A DNA stretch of 64,000 nucleotides from Microbacterium sp. Root61 (GCF_001427525.1 NZ_LMGU01000001.1:496001-560000); one strand, 5' to 3'; positions 46,700 through 55,666 are shown, counted from the stretch's first letter. Notes: generated by a model not told the origin, from the letters alone. Program-made: numbers and translations.

Positions 46700-48025
46700 T
46701 CACGCCGCCGCAGCGACGTACAGCCGGGTGCCGACCAGGATCGCCGACTTGCCGTTGCGCAGGGTGAACGGGAGCAGCAGCGTGGCGCCGGGGGAGCCCG
46801 GCGGGATGACCGTGAGGGTGCCGTCGGCGTCGGTGAGGAGGGGGAAGGTCGCGCGGTGCTCGCCGTCGCCGGTCTCCACCTCGCCCTCGATGAGCTCGAC
46901 TTCGGGACCATCGGCACCGGTGCGCAGCACGATCGAGGACCCGTAGCGGAGGTACTCCCCGAACGGTGCGTCGACGGCGGGGGTGACCCCGGGCGCACGG
47001 GGCCCCGCGGGCTGCAGTCCGAACAGCTCGGGCGCGATGGCGTTGTACACCTCGGAGGACAGTGCATCGGCGTTGCCGCCGTTGGTGAGGAGGGCGATCA
47101 CCGAGCCGCTGCCGGGGTGCACCACCACGAAGGCGTACTGGCCGATGGTGCCGCCGGTGTGGATGTAGACGGTGTCCTCGCCCCACTGGAATCGACCCCA
47201 TCCGATGCCCCAGCCCGTGAGTCCGGGGACGAGTTCCTCCGAGGCGATCACCTCGGTGCGCATGGCGACGAGGCCCTCCTCGGCCAGGACGTCGGAGGGG
47301 GCGAGGTGGAGGCGTCCGAAGGCAGCGAGGTCGCGCACGCTCGTGAAGACGCTGCCGGCGGGACCCACGGCGCGGGGGAAGAACCAGGCGTCGGCGGGCC
47401 GGTAGGGCTCGCCGAGCGCGTGCACGTGCCCGACCGCCGCGCTGTGCAGCAGCGCCTGCTCTGGCAGTGTGCCGGAGCGCTCCAGACCGAGCGGCGAGAT
47501 GATGCGCTCCTGCACGAGCTGATCCCATGTCTTGCCCGAGACGAGCTCGAGCGCGCGGCCCGCGATGATGAACCCGGTGTTGCAGTAGCTCCACAGTTCG
47601 CCCGGCTCGTGCATCAGCGGCTCATCGCGCACCTGCTCGACGTAGCGCTCCAGGACGTCGTCGCCGCGGCCGGTGTCCAGGAGCAGGTCGCACTCCAGGC
47701 CGCTCGTGTGCGAGAGCAGGTGCCGCATCGTGATCGCGGCGCCCGGCGCTCCGCCGACGGCGAGGGAGGGATCGATCTCGACGATCGGCTGGTCGATGTC
47801 GAGGAGTCCTTCGGCGGCCAGCTGCATCGCGATCGTCGAGGTCCACACCTTCGTGATCGACCCGATCTGGAACAGGGTGTCCTCCTGCACGGGCACACCG
47901 GTGCGGGCGTTGATGACGCCGGCCACGGCGACCTCGACGCCGTTCGGCGTGAGTACGGCCAAGGCAGCCCCGGGTACGCCGTTTCGGGCGATCCCGCTGT
48001 CGAGGAACTTCTGAAGATCGATCAC
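46700..48025 (-). CDS. Cytoplasmic S12 serine hydrolase (D-aminopeptidase / beta-lactamase family)
   Basis: 441-aa penicillin-binding-fold enzyme. The SxxK motif is GSITK (Ser56, Lys59), the YxN motif is WSYCNTG (Tyr147, Asn149), and the third motif is HTGG in YIHTGGTIGQ. A C-terminal beta domain of about 100 residues follows, as in D-aminopeptidase-type members. The protein starts directly at MIDLQKFLDSGIARNG with no signal peptide, so it works inside the cell and is unlikely to be a resistance beta-lactamase or a wall PBP. Inside a D-peptide transport operon it probably cleaves D-residue peptides. GTG overlaps the upstream ATPase stop. Confidence 0.82.
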   Translation of the reverse strand: MIDLQKFLDSGIARNGVPGAALAVLTPNGVEVAVAGVINARTGVPVQEDTLFQIGSITKVWTSTIAMQLAAEGLLDIDQPIVEIDPSLAVGGAPGAAITMRHLLSHTSGLECDLLLDTGRGDDVLERYVEQVRDEPLMHEPGELWSYCNTGFIIAGRALELVSGKTWDQLVQERIISPLGLERSGTLPEQALLHSAAVGHVHALGEPYRPADAWFFPRAVGPAGSVFTSVRDLAAFGRLHLAPSDVLAEEGLVAMRTEVIASEELVPGLTGWGIGWGRFQWGEDTVYIHTGGTIGQYAFVVVHPGSGSVIALLTNGGNADALSSEVYNAIAPELFGLQPAGPRAPGVTPAVDAPFGEYLRYGSSIVLRTGADGPEVELIEGEVETGDGEHRATFPLLTDADGTLTVIPPGSPGATLLLPFTLRNGKSAILVGTRLYVAAAA

Positions 48026-48840
48026 GATGACATTCCTTTCTGGGCGCCGCGCGCGATGCGCAGGCGCGGAACAGCGGCGAGCAGTTCTTGCGTGTACGGG
48101 TGGGATGCTGCGGTGAAGAGTTGTTCGGTGGAGGCGGTCTCCACGAGCCGGCCGTCCTGCATGACGGCGACCCGGTCGCACACCTGGCGCACGATGGCCA
48201 GGTTGTGGCTGATGAAGACCATCGACAGGTTCAGTCGGTCGCGGAGGTCCAGGAGCAGGTTCAGCACGCTGGCCTGTACCGAGGCGTCGAGGGCGGAGAC
48301 CACTTCGTCGGCGATCAGCAGCTCGGGTTCGAGGGCGAGTGCGCGCGCGATGTTGACGCGTTGACGCTGGCCACCGGAGAGGGCGCCGGGGTGGACGCCG
48401 ATGACGTCCGTGCCGAGCCCGACCCAGCTGAGCAGCTCCTCCGCGCGGCCGGGGGCCGTGCGCGTGGTCGCGAGCGAGTGCACCACGAGCAGCTCTTCGA
48501 GGATCTGCCCGACCTTGAGCGCGGGGTTGAGCGCGGCGTACGGGTCTTGGAAGACCATCTGCACGCGACGGCGCTGGGCCGGCTTCGGGCGGGCGGGGAG
48601 GCTCTCCCCGTCGATGCGGATGCTGCCCTCGCTCTTGTACACGCCCACGATGCAGCGCGCGAGCGTGGACTTGCCGCTGCCGGACTCACCGACCAGGCCG
48701 AGGATCTCCCCGCGCTCGACGACGAGCGACACGTCGTCCAGGACCGTGCGGGTCGGGCGCGGATGCCACGGCCACCGCGCGACGCCCTTGACCGGGAATC
48801 GCATGCTCAGGTGCTCGACCTCGAGTATGGGCAGGGTCAT
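48022..48840 (-). CDS. dppF: Dipeptide/oligopeptide ABC transporter ATP-binding protein (DppF/OppF type)
   Basis: 272-aa ATPase of the importer. Walker A GESGSGKST, Q-loop MVFQDPYAALNP, signature LSGGQRQR and Walker B LLIADEVVSALD are all present, and the conserved tail HPYTQELLAAVP identifies the Dpp/Opp/nickel subfamily. ATG overlaps the dppD stop, and the stop overlaps the serine hydrolase GTG, so transport and hydrolysis genes are translated as one coupled series. Confidence 0.93.
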   Translation of the reverse strand: MTLPILEVEHLSMRFPVKGVARWPWHPRPTRTVLDDVSLVVERGEILGLVGESGSGKSTLARCIVGVYKSEGSIRIDGESLPARPKPAQRRRVQMVFQDPYAALNPALKVGQILEELLVVHSLATTRTAPGRAEELLSWVGLGTDVIGVHPGALSGGQRQRVNIARALALEPELLIADEVVSALDASVQASVLNLLLDLRDRLNLSMVFISHNLAIVRQVCDRVAVMQDGRLVETASTEQLFTAASHPYTQELLAAVPRLRIARGAQKGMSS

Positions 48841-49895
48841 GATCGCCGTCCTCCCATCGCGGGTTCGGCGATCGCATCCGGGATCCCGAGGTCGTAGAAG
48901 CACGCGCTGCCGCGTTCGAGCGCGTCGTCCGCGCCGCGCCCGGGTGCGGCGGACAGGAGCGCGTCGACGCCGACCTGCCGGAGCGCGTAGTCCTCGTCTG
49001 GGCACACCTCGCCGGCGACGTTGCAGCGCAGGTGGAAGCGGCATCCGCTCGGACGCAGGAACCTGTCGGGCAGCTCACCCGGGATCGACACCGGCCGGCG
49101 CCGCTCCGCGTCGATGTCGGGAAGGGACCCGAGCAGCGCAGCGGTGTAGGCGTGCCGCGGGTCGGCGAAGACGTCGTCGATCGGTCCGCGTTCGACCAGC
49201 TGCCCCGCGTACATGACCTGGACGGACGAGCACAGCTGCGCGACGACGGCGAGGTCGTGGCTGACCAGGATCACGGCCGAGCCCATCGTGCGGGTCCGCT
49301 CGCCGATGAGATCCAGCACCTTGGCCTGCACTGTGACATCCAGCGCGGTCGTCGGCTCGTCGCACAGGATGAGCTCGGGCTCGCAGGCCATCGCCATGGC
49401 GATCACGACGCGCTGCCGCATCCCGCCGGAGAGCTCGTGCGGATACTGACGCAGGACGCGCTGCGGGTCGGGGATGCGGACGGACTCGAGCAGCTCGACG
49501 GCGTGACGGGCCGCTTCGCGACGGCTCCAGCCGAGAATGCGCTGCGGGCCTTCGACGAGCTGGGGGCCGATGCGACGGATCGGGTTGAGGGCCGTCATCG
49601 GGTCCTGGAACACCATGCCGATATGGCGACCGCGCAGGGCCTTCCACAGGCGCTCGGGTGCACCGATGTAGTCGACGCCGCGCCAGCGCACATGGCCGGT
49701 CACGCTCGCCTCGCGGGGGAGGAGCCCCATGATCGCGCGGAGGATGATGCTCTTGCCCGAGCCGGATTCGCCGACCAGGCCCATCATCTCGCCGGGCAGC
49801 ACATCGAAGCTGACGTTCTCGGCCGCGACCAGGTCGCCCTGCGGGGTATGCAGGGTGACGGTGAGGTTCTCGACCTGCAGAAGCGGCTCACTCAT
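48837..49895 (-). CDS. dppD: Dipeptide/oligopeptide ABC transporter ATP-binding protein (DppD/OppD type)
   Basis: 352-aa ATPase. Walker A GESGSGKSI, Q-loop MVFQDPMTALNP, signature LSGGMRQR and Walker B LILCDEPTTALD are present. The C-terminal extension CRFHLRCNVAGEVCPDED has the four-Cys pattern typical of OppD/DppD, where it binds an iron-sulfur cluster in some members. ATG overlaps the dppC stop. Confidence 0.93.
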   Translation of the reverse strand: MSEPLLQVENLTVTLHTPQGDLVAAENVSFDVLPGEMMGLVGESGSGKSIILRAIMGLLPREASVTGHVRWRGVDYIGAPERLWKALRGRHIGMVFQDPMTALNPIRRIGPQLVEGPQRILGWSRREAARHAVELLESVRIPDPQRVLRQYPHELSGGMRQRVVIAMAMACEPELILCDEPTTALDVTVQAKVLDLIGERTRTMGSAVILVSHDLAVVAQLCSSVQVMYAGQLVERGPIDDVFADPRHAYTAALLGSLPDIDAERRRPVSIPGELPDRFLRPSGCRFHLRCNVAGEVCPDEDYALRQVGVDALLSAAPGRGADDALERGSACFYDLGIPDAIAEPAMGGRRS

Positions 49896-50749
49896 CGTCG
49901 GCCTCCCGTCCGGTGTGTGAGGTTGTCCGAGATGAGCGCGAGTCCGAGTCCGAGGACGGCGACCACGATGCCCGGGATGACGGTCAGCCAAGGCGCCGAC
50001 TGCAGGTACGGTTGGCCGCCCGCGATCATCGCGCCCCACTCCGGGGTGGGCGGCTGGATGCCGATGCCGAGGTAGCCGAGGGCGGTGACCGCGCCGATCG
50101 CCAGGACGATGTCGGAGGTGAGGTAGACGACGGCCTGCAGCCAGACGTTGGGAAGCACGTGCCGCACGGCGACACGCATCGGGGAGAACCCCGCGAGGCG
50201 GGCGGCCAGGACGAAGTCCTGACCCTCGACGACGAACACCTCGGAGCGCACCAGGCGGGCGTACGCGACCCATCCGGTCACCGCGAGCGCGAAGATGATG
50301 CCGCCCGTGCCGGCCCCGAAGATCAGCAGCAGCATGATCAGGATGACGATGCCGGGGATGACCTGGACGAGATCCATCACGCGCGTGAGTACGACATCCG
50401 CCCAGCCCCGGGCATACCCGGCGGCGAGGCCGATTGAGCTGCCGATCACGAAGGCGAGGGATGCCGCGGTCAGGCCGATGAACAGATCGAGCTGGGCGGC
50501 GAACAGTACGCGGGAGAACGCGTCGCGACCGAGGTTGTCCGTGCCGAACAGGTGCGCGGCGCTGGGCGGGGAGAGGGCGGCGGGGATGTCCTGGGCGAGC
50601 GGATCGTACGGTGCCAGCCACGGGGCGCCGATCGCGGCGAGGACGTAGACGGCCGCGATGCCCACGCCGATCCAGAGCCCGGGGCCGCGTCGGTGGCCCC
50701 TGCGGCGGGCGGTGGGGGTGAGCACGGCGGGGCGTGTCAGCGCGGTCAT
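49892..50749 (-). CDS. dppC: Dipeptide/oligopeptide ABC transporter permease (DppC type)
   Basis: 285-aa inner-membrane permease. The N-terminal cytoplasmic segment is Arg-rich, the first helix is WIGVGIAAVYVLAAIGAPWL, and HLFGTDNLGRDAFSRVL is the OppC/DppC hallmark. The EAA loop that contacts the ATPases is ARLAGFSPMRVAVRHVLPNV. ATG overlaps the dppB stop (ATGA). Confidence 0.93.
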   Translation of the reverse strand: MTALTRPAVLTPTARRRGHRRGPGLWIGVGIAAVYVLAAIGAPWLAPYDPLAQDIPAALSPPSAAHLFGTDNLGRDAFSRVLFAAQLDLFIGLTAASLAFVIGSSIGLAAGYARGWADVVLTRVMDLVQVIPGIVILIMLLLIFGAGTGGIIFALAVTGWVAYARLVRSEVFVVEGQDFVLAARLAGFSPMRVAVRHVLPNVWLQAVVYLTSDIVLAIGAVTALGYLGIGIQPPTPEWGAMIAGGQPYLQSAPWLTVIPGIVVAVLGLGLALISDNLTHRTGGRR

Positions 50750-51687
50750 CGCAGGGCCACCCGAGGATCGATGAGGACGTACGCCAGGTCGGCGGCGACG
50801 TTGGCCACGAGCACGAACGCGGCGGTGATGAGCGCGATGCCCATGACCAGTGGCAGGTCGTGGGCTCGGAACCCGGCGATGATCAGCGACCCGAGGCCCG
50901 GGAGCGCGAACACCTGTTCGACCACGAGCGCGCCGCCGATGAGGCTTGCGAACACGAGGGTGAGCACGGTGATGGTCGGGATGGCCGCGTTCGGAAGCAC
51001 GTGCGAGATCATCAGGCGGAACCCGCTCATTCCCTTGGCCCGCGCGGTGAGGACGTGGTCGGATTCCAGGACGCCGATGAGGCCGAGGCGCAGGCTGCGG
51101 ATGAGGATGGCGGACACGGCGATGGTGATCGTCAGCGCGGGCAGGAACAAAGTGACCAGGTTGCCGGGGAACTCGGACACGTACCCGCCGACGGGGAACC
51201 ACCGCAGGGTGAGGGCGAAGATGAACAGCAGCATCGCGCCGATCCAGAACGACGGCATCCCGATCCCGATCAGGGGGATGGCGCGGATCATCTGGTCCAC
51301 CGCTCCGCCCCGGTTCGCTGCCGCGATCCAGGCCAGGGTCACCGTCGTGATGATGCTGAGCACCAGCACGTAGACGGTGAGCTGGATCGTGACCGGCAAT
51401 GCGCCGGCGATGACGTCCGACACGGGCTTGCGATAGAGCAGCGAGGTGCCGAGGTCTCCGCTGAACAGCCCGCCGATGTAGTCGGCGAGTTGAACCACGA
51501 CGGGCCGGTCGAGCCCGAGCGTGTGCTCGAACGCCGCGATCTGCTCGGGAGTCGCGGTGACGCCCAGCATCGCCCGTGCGGCGCTGCCGGGCATCAGCCG
51601 GATGAGGAAGAAGAGGAGGATGCCCACTCCGATCAGCGTGAGGAGTGCATACCCCAGCCGACGGAGAAGATAGGTCAGGCGTTCCAC
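50746..51687 (-). CDS. dppB: Dipeptide/oligopeptide ABC transporter permease (DppB type)
   Basis: 313-aa permease starting MERLTYLLRRLGYALLTLIGVGILLFFLIRLMPG, which is the DppB/OppB signature. The EAA loop is ARAKGMSGFRLMISHVLPNA, and six transmembrane helices are expected. GTG at 51687, 36 bp after the binding-protein gene; the stop overlaps dppC. Confidence 0.93.
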   Translation of the reverse strand: MERLTYLLRRLGYALLTLIGVGILLFFLIRLMPGSAARAMLGVTATPEQIAAFEHTLGLDRPVVVQLADYIGGLFSGDLGTSLLYRKPVSDVIAGALPVTIQLTVYVLVLSIITTVTLAWIAAANRGGAVDQMIRAIPLIGIGMPSFWIGAMLLFIFALTLRWFPVGGYVSEFPGNLVTLFLPALTITIAVSAILIRSLRLGLIGVLESDHVLTARAKGMSGFRLMISHVLPNAAIPTITVLTLVFASLIGGALVVEQVFALPGLGSLIIAGFRAHDLPLVMGIALITAAFVLVANVAADLAYVLIDPRVALR

Positions 51688-51723
51688 GAACCTGCCTCAC
51701 GACTCCCGAGCACGATCATCGGG

Positions 51724-53256
51724 TCACTTCGCGAGCGTGAGCCGCGTGAAGTCCAGAGCGCCGGTCGTGTTGAGGGCCTGAACATCGCTGACTGCGTCGG
51801 ACACGCCCCACAGACGGGCAGGATCCATGATCGAGACCTGCACGGCGGTGTCGGCGATGAGGTCGAGGGCGTCGGCGAAGATCGCGTTGCGGCCGTCCTG
51901 GCCACTGAAGTCCGCATCCGCCTGCGCGTTGTACGCCTCGATCTGGGCCATGATGTCCTGCTCACCGGCGTAGAAGCCGTTCGTGGCGCCGTAGTACTGC
52001 AGCACCTCACCCGCATCCGCTTCGCTGATGATGTTCACGACGTACGCGTCCCAGTCGTTGGCCTCGACCTTCGCCGCGATGGCGTCGTTGTCGAGTCCTG
52101 CGAGGGTGACGGTGATCCCGATCTCTGCGAGGTTCTGCTGCACGACCTGCAGCGCGGTCTCGACTGTCGGGTCGCCGCTCGTGTACATCAGCTCGAACGA
52201 GAACCCGCCCTCCAGGCCCGCCGCCGCCATCTCCTTCTTCGCGGCTGCGGGGTCGTACAGTGCGCCGAAAGCGGGAGCGAACCCGCCCACCGCGGTCGGG
52301 ACCACGAAGGATGCCCCGGGGACGCCGTGGCCGCCCAGTGCCGCCTCGACGACCGACTCGCGGTCGATACCGAGCGAGACGGCGCGCCGTGCCTCCGGCG
52401 AGGAGAACGGTTCACCCGTCGTGTTCATCGTGAAGAAGTAGTTCTGGCCCGCGGTGAACTCCTCGACGCTGAGTCCGTCGGTCTGCGTGATCTGATCGAT
52501 CTGCGCCGTCGTGACGGCGTCGATGATGTCCGCGGTTCCGTTCTGCAGCTGGAGCAGGCGGGTGTTCGCGTCCGGCACCGTCAGGAACTCGATGCGGTCG
52601 ATGCTCGCCGGCTCACCGAAGTACTCGTCGTTGCGGACGAGGGTGATGCCCACCCCCTGCTCCCAGTCCGCGACCTTGTACGGGCCGACCGCGACCGGCT
52701 CCTGCCAGAACTCGTCTTCGGTCTTGCCGCCGAAGTCCTCGGGGATGATCGCGACGGCATAGCTGGCCAGACTGAAGATCGCGGCGGATGACGGAGCCTC
52801 GAACGTGAGCTCGATCGTCTGGTCGTCGGGCGTCTCGATGTTCACGATGCGCTGGTAGAGCGCACCCTGGAGTTCGCCCTCTTTGGCGTTCTCGATCGTG
52901 AAGGCGACGTCCGCCGAGGTGACCGGCGTCCCGTCGGAGAAGGTGACGTCATCACGGAGGGTGACCGTCAGTACCGTGTTGTCGGCGTTGTACTCGAAGC
53001 CCTCGGCGATGCGCGGCTGGATGGTGCCCTCGGAGTCGAAGGCGAACAGCGAGTTGGCCACGAGCATCAGCGTCTCCCAGCCTTCTTTGCTCGAGGCCAC
53101 CGCGTCGGCGTTGAGGGTGGTCACATCACCGGCACGGGCGACGGTGACGATGCTCTCCGCGTCACCGGTCTCGGGGGTGCTCGCCGAGCAACCCGTGAAA
53201 ACGAGGGCGGTACTGAGGGCGATGACGACTGCGGTGGCTCTTCCTGTGCGCTTCAT
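51724..53256 (-). CDS. dppA-type SBP: Peptide ABC transporter substrate-binding lipoprotein (SBP family 5)
   Basis: 510-aa extracellular binding protein anchored by a lipid: the signal ends VFTGC (Cys23). The family-5 fold shows GLSVEEFTAGQNYFFTMNTTGEPF and NPxx-like helices such as EARRAVSLGIDRESVV. Neighbouring D-amino-acid enzymes suggest D-residue peptides or their fragments as ligand; this is inference. ATG at 53256 has GGGAG seven bases upstream. A hairpin and an inverted repeat upstream separate it from the M55 gene, so it may have a second promoter. The symbol is descriptive, because dppA also names the aminopeptidase. Confidence 0.9.
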   Translation of the reverse strand: MKRTGRATAVVIALSTALVFTGCSASTPETGDAESIVTVARAGDVTTLNADAVASSKEGWETLMLVANSLFAFDSEGTIQPRIAEGFEYNADNTVLTVTLRDDVTFSDGTPVTSADVAFTIENAKEGELQGALYQRIVNIETPDDQTIELTFEAPSSAAIFSLASYAVAIIPEDFGGKTEDEFWQEPVAVGPYKVADWEQGVGITLVRNDEYFGEPASIDRIEFLTVPDANTRLLQLQNGTADIIDAVTTAQIDQITQTDGLSVEEFTAGQNYFFTMNTTGEPFSSPEARRAVSLGIDRESVVEAALGGHGVPGASFVVPTAVGGFAPAFGALYDPAAAKKEMAAAGLEGGFSFELMYTSGDPTVETALQVVQQNLAEIGITVTLAGLDNDAIAAKVEANDWDAYVVNIISEADAGEVLQYYGATNGFYAGEQDIMAQIEAYNAQADADFSGQDGRNAIFADALDLIADTAVQVSIMDPARLWGVSDAVSDVQALNTTGALDFTRLTLAK

Positions 53257-53335
53257 GGGGTGCTCCCGGTCTCAGTGGTGCTGTGTGGGTGTGAGTGACG
53301 CTCGGTGTTCGGGTGGTGCCGTCGTTCGGGTCGAA

Positions 53336-53354
53336 GGTCACGGCCGGCGTGACC
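53336..53354. promoter_or_regulatory. Inverted repeat before the binding-protein gene
   Basis: GGTCACG (53336-53342) and CGTGACC (53348-53354) around a 5-nt centre, about 80 bases upstream of the start of the substrate-binding gene. Possible operator. Confidence 0.35.
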
Positions 53355-53361
53355 GCAGGAT

Positions 53362-53387
53362 GTCCGGCTGCGCGGGCGCAGCCGGAC
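53362..53387 (-). terminator. Hairpin after the M55 peptidase gene
   Basis: 11-bp arms GTCCGGCTGCG and CGCAGCCGGAC with a 4-nt loop, three bases after the stop of the M55 gene. It may partially terminate or stabilise the upstream transcript and so set a different expression level for the transporter. Confidence 0.55.
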
Positions 53388-53389
53388 CT

Positions 53390-54235
53390 TCACACGCGCG
53401 TGAGCACGGATGAAAGGGTGCGCTGGGCCGAGGAGGCGAGTTCGTAGCAGACCACGATCACGCCGATGACGTCGGCCGGGTCGGTGAGGTCGACGCCGAT
53501 GGCGCGACCGGACACCCGCTCCACGAGGGGCATCATCGCGGCCAGATCTGCGGCGAGCGGCGTGGGCATGTCGATCTCGAGGCGGAGGTTGGCCGGCAGT
53601 TCGACCGGGGTGAATTCCGCCGCCCGGGTGACGGCGCGGAAAGCGCCATCGCGGATCGCGTCGCGGGCCACCGAAGGCGCGACGGCGTCGGCGGCGGTCC
53701 AACCGTGCGCCACCTTGACCGAGACGACCTCGACGCCGGGCATCTCCTGCTCGGCGAGACCGCAGATGACGTCGTCCCCGGTGACCAGGCCGACGGGCAC
53801 GCCCATGGATGCGGCCCACAAGGCGTTGACGGTCATCTCCGAAGCCGGGCGACCGTTGATCCGGACCTGGGTGAAGAGGCCGGAGAAGGTGTGGGCGAGG
53901 ACGCCCTCGTGGCCGGCGGGTGCGTGATAGCCCACGAACAGGGCCACATCCACCGATTCGTCCAGGCCTTCGGCCATGCACTGGGCCTTGGGCGAGCCGA
54001 ACACCAATCGGACCCGCGGGTCCAGCTCCTCGTGCAGCAGATTGTCCATCGTGCCGTGGCTGTCGTTCACCGTGACACGGGTGGCGCCTGCGTCGTACGC
54101 GCCCTGCACCGCCGCGTTGGTCTCGAGGGTCATGAGCGTCTGGGCGCGTGGATAGCCTGAGTTGCCGCGAATGGTCTGGTTGAGAGTGGCGATTCCGCCA
54201 ATTCCCTCCATGTCCACCGAGATGTAAACGTGCAC
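53390..54235 (-). CDS. dppA: D-aminopeptidase DppA (M55 family)
   Basis: 281-aa zinc aminopeptidase specific for peptides with N-terminal D-residues in Bacillus DppA. The key residues fall at the same positions as in that enzyme: Asp8 and Glu10 (SVDMEG), His60 (NDSHG), His104 (GYHAP), His115 (AHTF) and Glu133 (ASEM). It has no signal peptide, so it acts on imported peptides. GTG at 54235 is preceded by GGAAGGAAG. It is the first gene of the minus-strand D-peptide operon and is divergent from the D-serine-type enzyme. Confidence 0.95.
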   Translation of the reverse strand: MHVYISVDMEGIGGIATLNQTIRGNSGYPRAQTLMTLETNAAVQGAYDAGATRVTVNDSHGTMDNLLHEELDPRVRLVFGSPKAQCMAEGLDESVDVALFVGYHAPAGHEGVLAHTFSGLFTQVRINGRPASEMTVNALWAASMGVPVGLVTGDDVICGLAEQEMPGVEVVSVKVAHGWTAADAVAPSVARDAIRDGAFRAVTRAAEFTPVELPANLRLEIDMPTPLAADLAAMMPLVERVSGRAIGVDLTDPADVIGVIVVCYELASSAQRTLSSVLTRV

Positions 54236-54291
54236 GTTGGGCTTCCTTCCGAGCGTTTCCCACAGACTGCCCTAGCCGAAGAGCGGTCTCT

Positions 54292-54307
54292 TTGTCCGAT
54301 CGGTCAA
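54292..54307. promoter_or_regulatory. Palindrome in the divergent dppA / D-amino-acid gene promoter region
   Basis: TTGTCCGATCGGTCAA is symmetric except for one base pair. It sits between the two divergent starts (57 and 95 bases away) and overlaps a TTGACC -35-like element on the minus strand. It is a candidate operator for the PucR or another regulator. Confidence 0.45.
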
Positions 54308-54401
54308 CACTCGGATGCCTGGTTCGTCTGCTCTGACTATACGACCGGAGATTCGGCTGAATACGCTGGTCGCGGTACCTGTCACGGAGGGAGCGTCGAG
54401 G

Positions 54402-55655
54402 ATGAACGGTCACGCAGACACGACCGATGACGTCGTCGGCTGGAGGGACAAATCCTTCCCCTCCGTGGCCGGTGTCACCGTCGATACCATCGCCGATCAG
54501 CAGTGGAACCTGCTGAACGGGGACTTCGCCTTCCCGGTGCTCGCCCTGCGTCGTTCGGCCCTGGAGCACAACCTGGCCGTGATGGCGGCATTCTGCCGCG
54601 ACGAGGGCGTCGAGCTGGCTCCGCACGGCAAGACGCACATGAGTCCTCAGCTGTGGGATCGCCAGCGCGCGAGCGGAGCCACTGCGGTGACAGTCGCGCA
54701 TGTCTCGCAGGCCCGCGTGTTCGCGGAGACCGGGGCCACCGCCATCCTGATCGCGAATGAAGTCATCGACCTGCACGATCTGGCTTGGATCCAGCGGACG
54801 CGGGCCGCCGGTGTCGTCATCACGATCGTGATCGACTCGTTCACCGGCATCGCCGTGGCGGAGGCGGCCGTCGCCGCCGACCCCGAGGCCGGACCGATCG
54901 ATGTGCTCATCGAGCTCGGCTATCCGGGCGGCCGCGCCGGGGTGCGCTCGGCCAGTCACGCGCTCGCTCTGGCGCGCAGCGCGCATGCCAGCCCCGGGGT
55001 GACCCTCCGCGGCGTCGAAGGGTTCGAGGGCGTCATGCCCGGCGAGGACGAGGAAATCCGTCGCGAGGCCGTGCGTCGCTACCTCGACGGTGCCGTGTCC
55101 ACGCTGGCGGCGTTCGTTCGCGACGGACTCGTCACCGAGTCGCCGATCGCGTCGTTCGGCGGGTCGATGTATCCCGACCTCGTGGTGGACGCCCTGCGGA
55201 TGAGCAGCGAGGTCCGCGGGCTGCCGCTGCGCATCCTGCTGCGCAGCGGGTGCTATCTGACCCACGACCACGGTCTGTACGCGGGCACCACGGCGGACCT
55301 CAACGGCGCCACGCTGGAGCCGGCCCTCGAACTGTGGGCGCGCGTCCTCTCGCGCCCCGAACCCAAACTCGCGATCCTGGGCGCCGGGAAGCGCGATGCA
55401 CCGCACGATTCCGGGTTCCCCGTCGCGCTGCGCCGGCGCGTGGACGGCGTCGAATCGCCGTTGACGGGCGTGCGGGTGACCGGCATGAACGACCAGCACT
55501 TGTATGCCGCACTCGACAGGGCAGAGGCACTGGACGTCGGCGACCTCGTCTGTCTCGGGATCTCGCATCCGTGTACGGCCTTCGACAAATGGCGCCTCAT
55601 CCCCGAGGTCGACGATCACTACCTCGTCGTCGGCGCCATCCGCACCTATTTCTAG
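54402..55655 (+). CDS. D-serine dehydratase / D-threonine aldolase-like PLP enzyme
   Basis: 417-aa fold-type III PLP enzyme. The Schiff-base lysine is Lys77 in LAPHGKTHMSPQ. The C-terminal zinc-binding HxC motif of eukaryotic-type D-serine dehydratases and low-specificity D-threonine aldolases is present as SHPCTAFDKW. ELGYPGGRAGVRS and GVEGFEGVMPG match the family's PLP-phosphate and substrate regions. It would deaminate D-serine or cleave D-threonine; the choice cannot be made from sequence. ATG at 54402 has GGGAG eight bases upstream, and the in-frame extension to 54315 is rejected. It is followed after 11 bp by the deacylase gene. Confidence 0.85.
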   Translation: MNGHADTTDDVVGWRDKSFPSVAGVTVDTIADQQWNLLNGDFAFPVLALRRSALEHNLAVMAAFCRDEGVELAPHGKTHMSPQLWDRQRASGATAVTVAHVSQARVFAETGATAILIANEVIDLHDLAWIQRTRAAGVVITIVIDSFTGIAVAEAAVAADPEAGPIDVLIELGYPGGRAGVRSASHALALARSAHASPGVTLRGVEGFEGVMPGEDEEIRREAVRRYLDGAVSTLAAFVRDGLVTESPIASFGGSMYPDLVVDALRMSSEVRGLPLRILLRSGCYLTHDHGLYAGTTADLNGATLEPALELWARVLSRPEPKLAILGAGKRDAPHDSGFPVALRRRVDGVESPLTGVRVTGMNDQHLYAALDRAEALDVGDLVCLGISHPCTAFDKWRLIPEVDDHYLVVGAIRTYF

Positions 55656-55666
55656 GGAAGATCACC

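Noticed and set aside
45562..47594. Longer frame joining upstream sequence to the M20 and GNAT genes
   Set aside because: Runs through the S12 gene out of phase; the M20 start at 46691 gives the normal family length.
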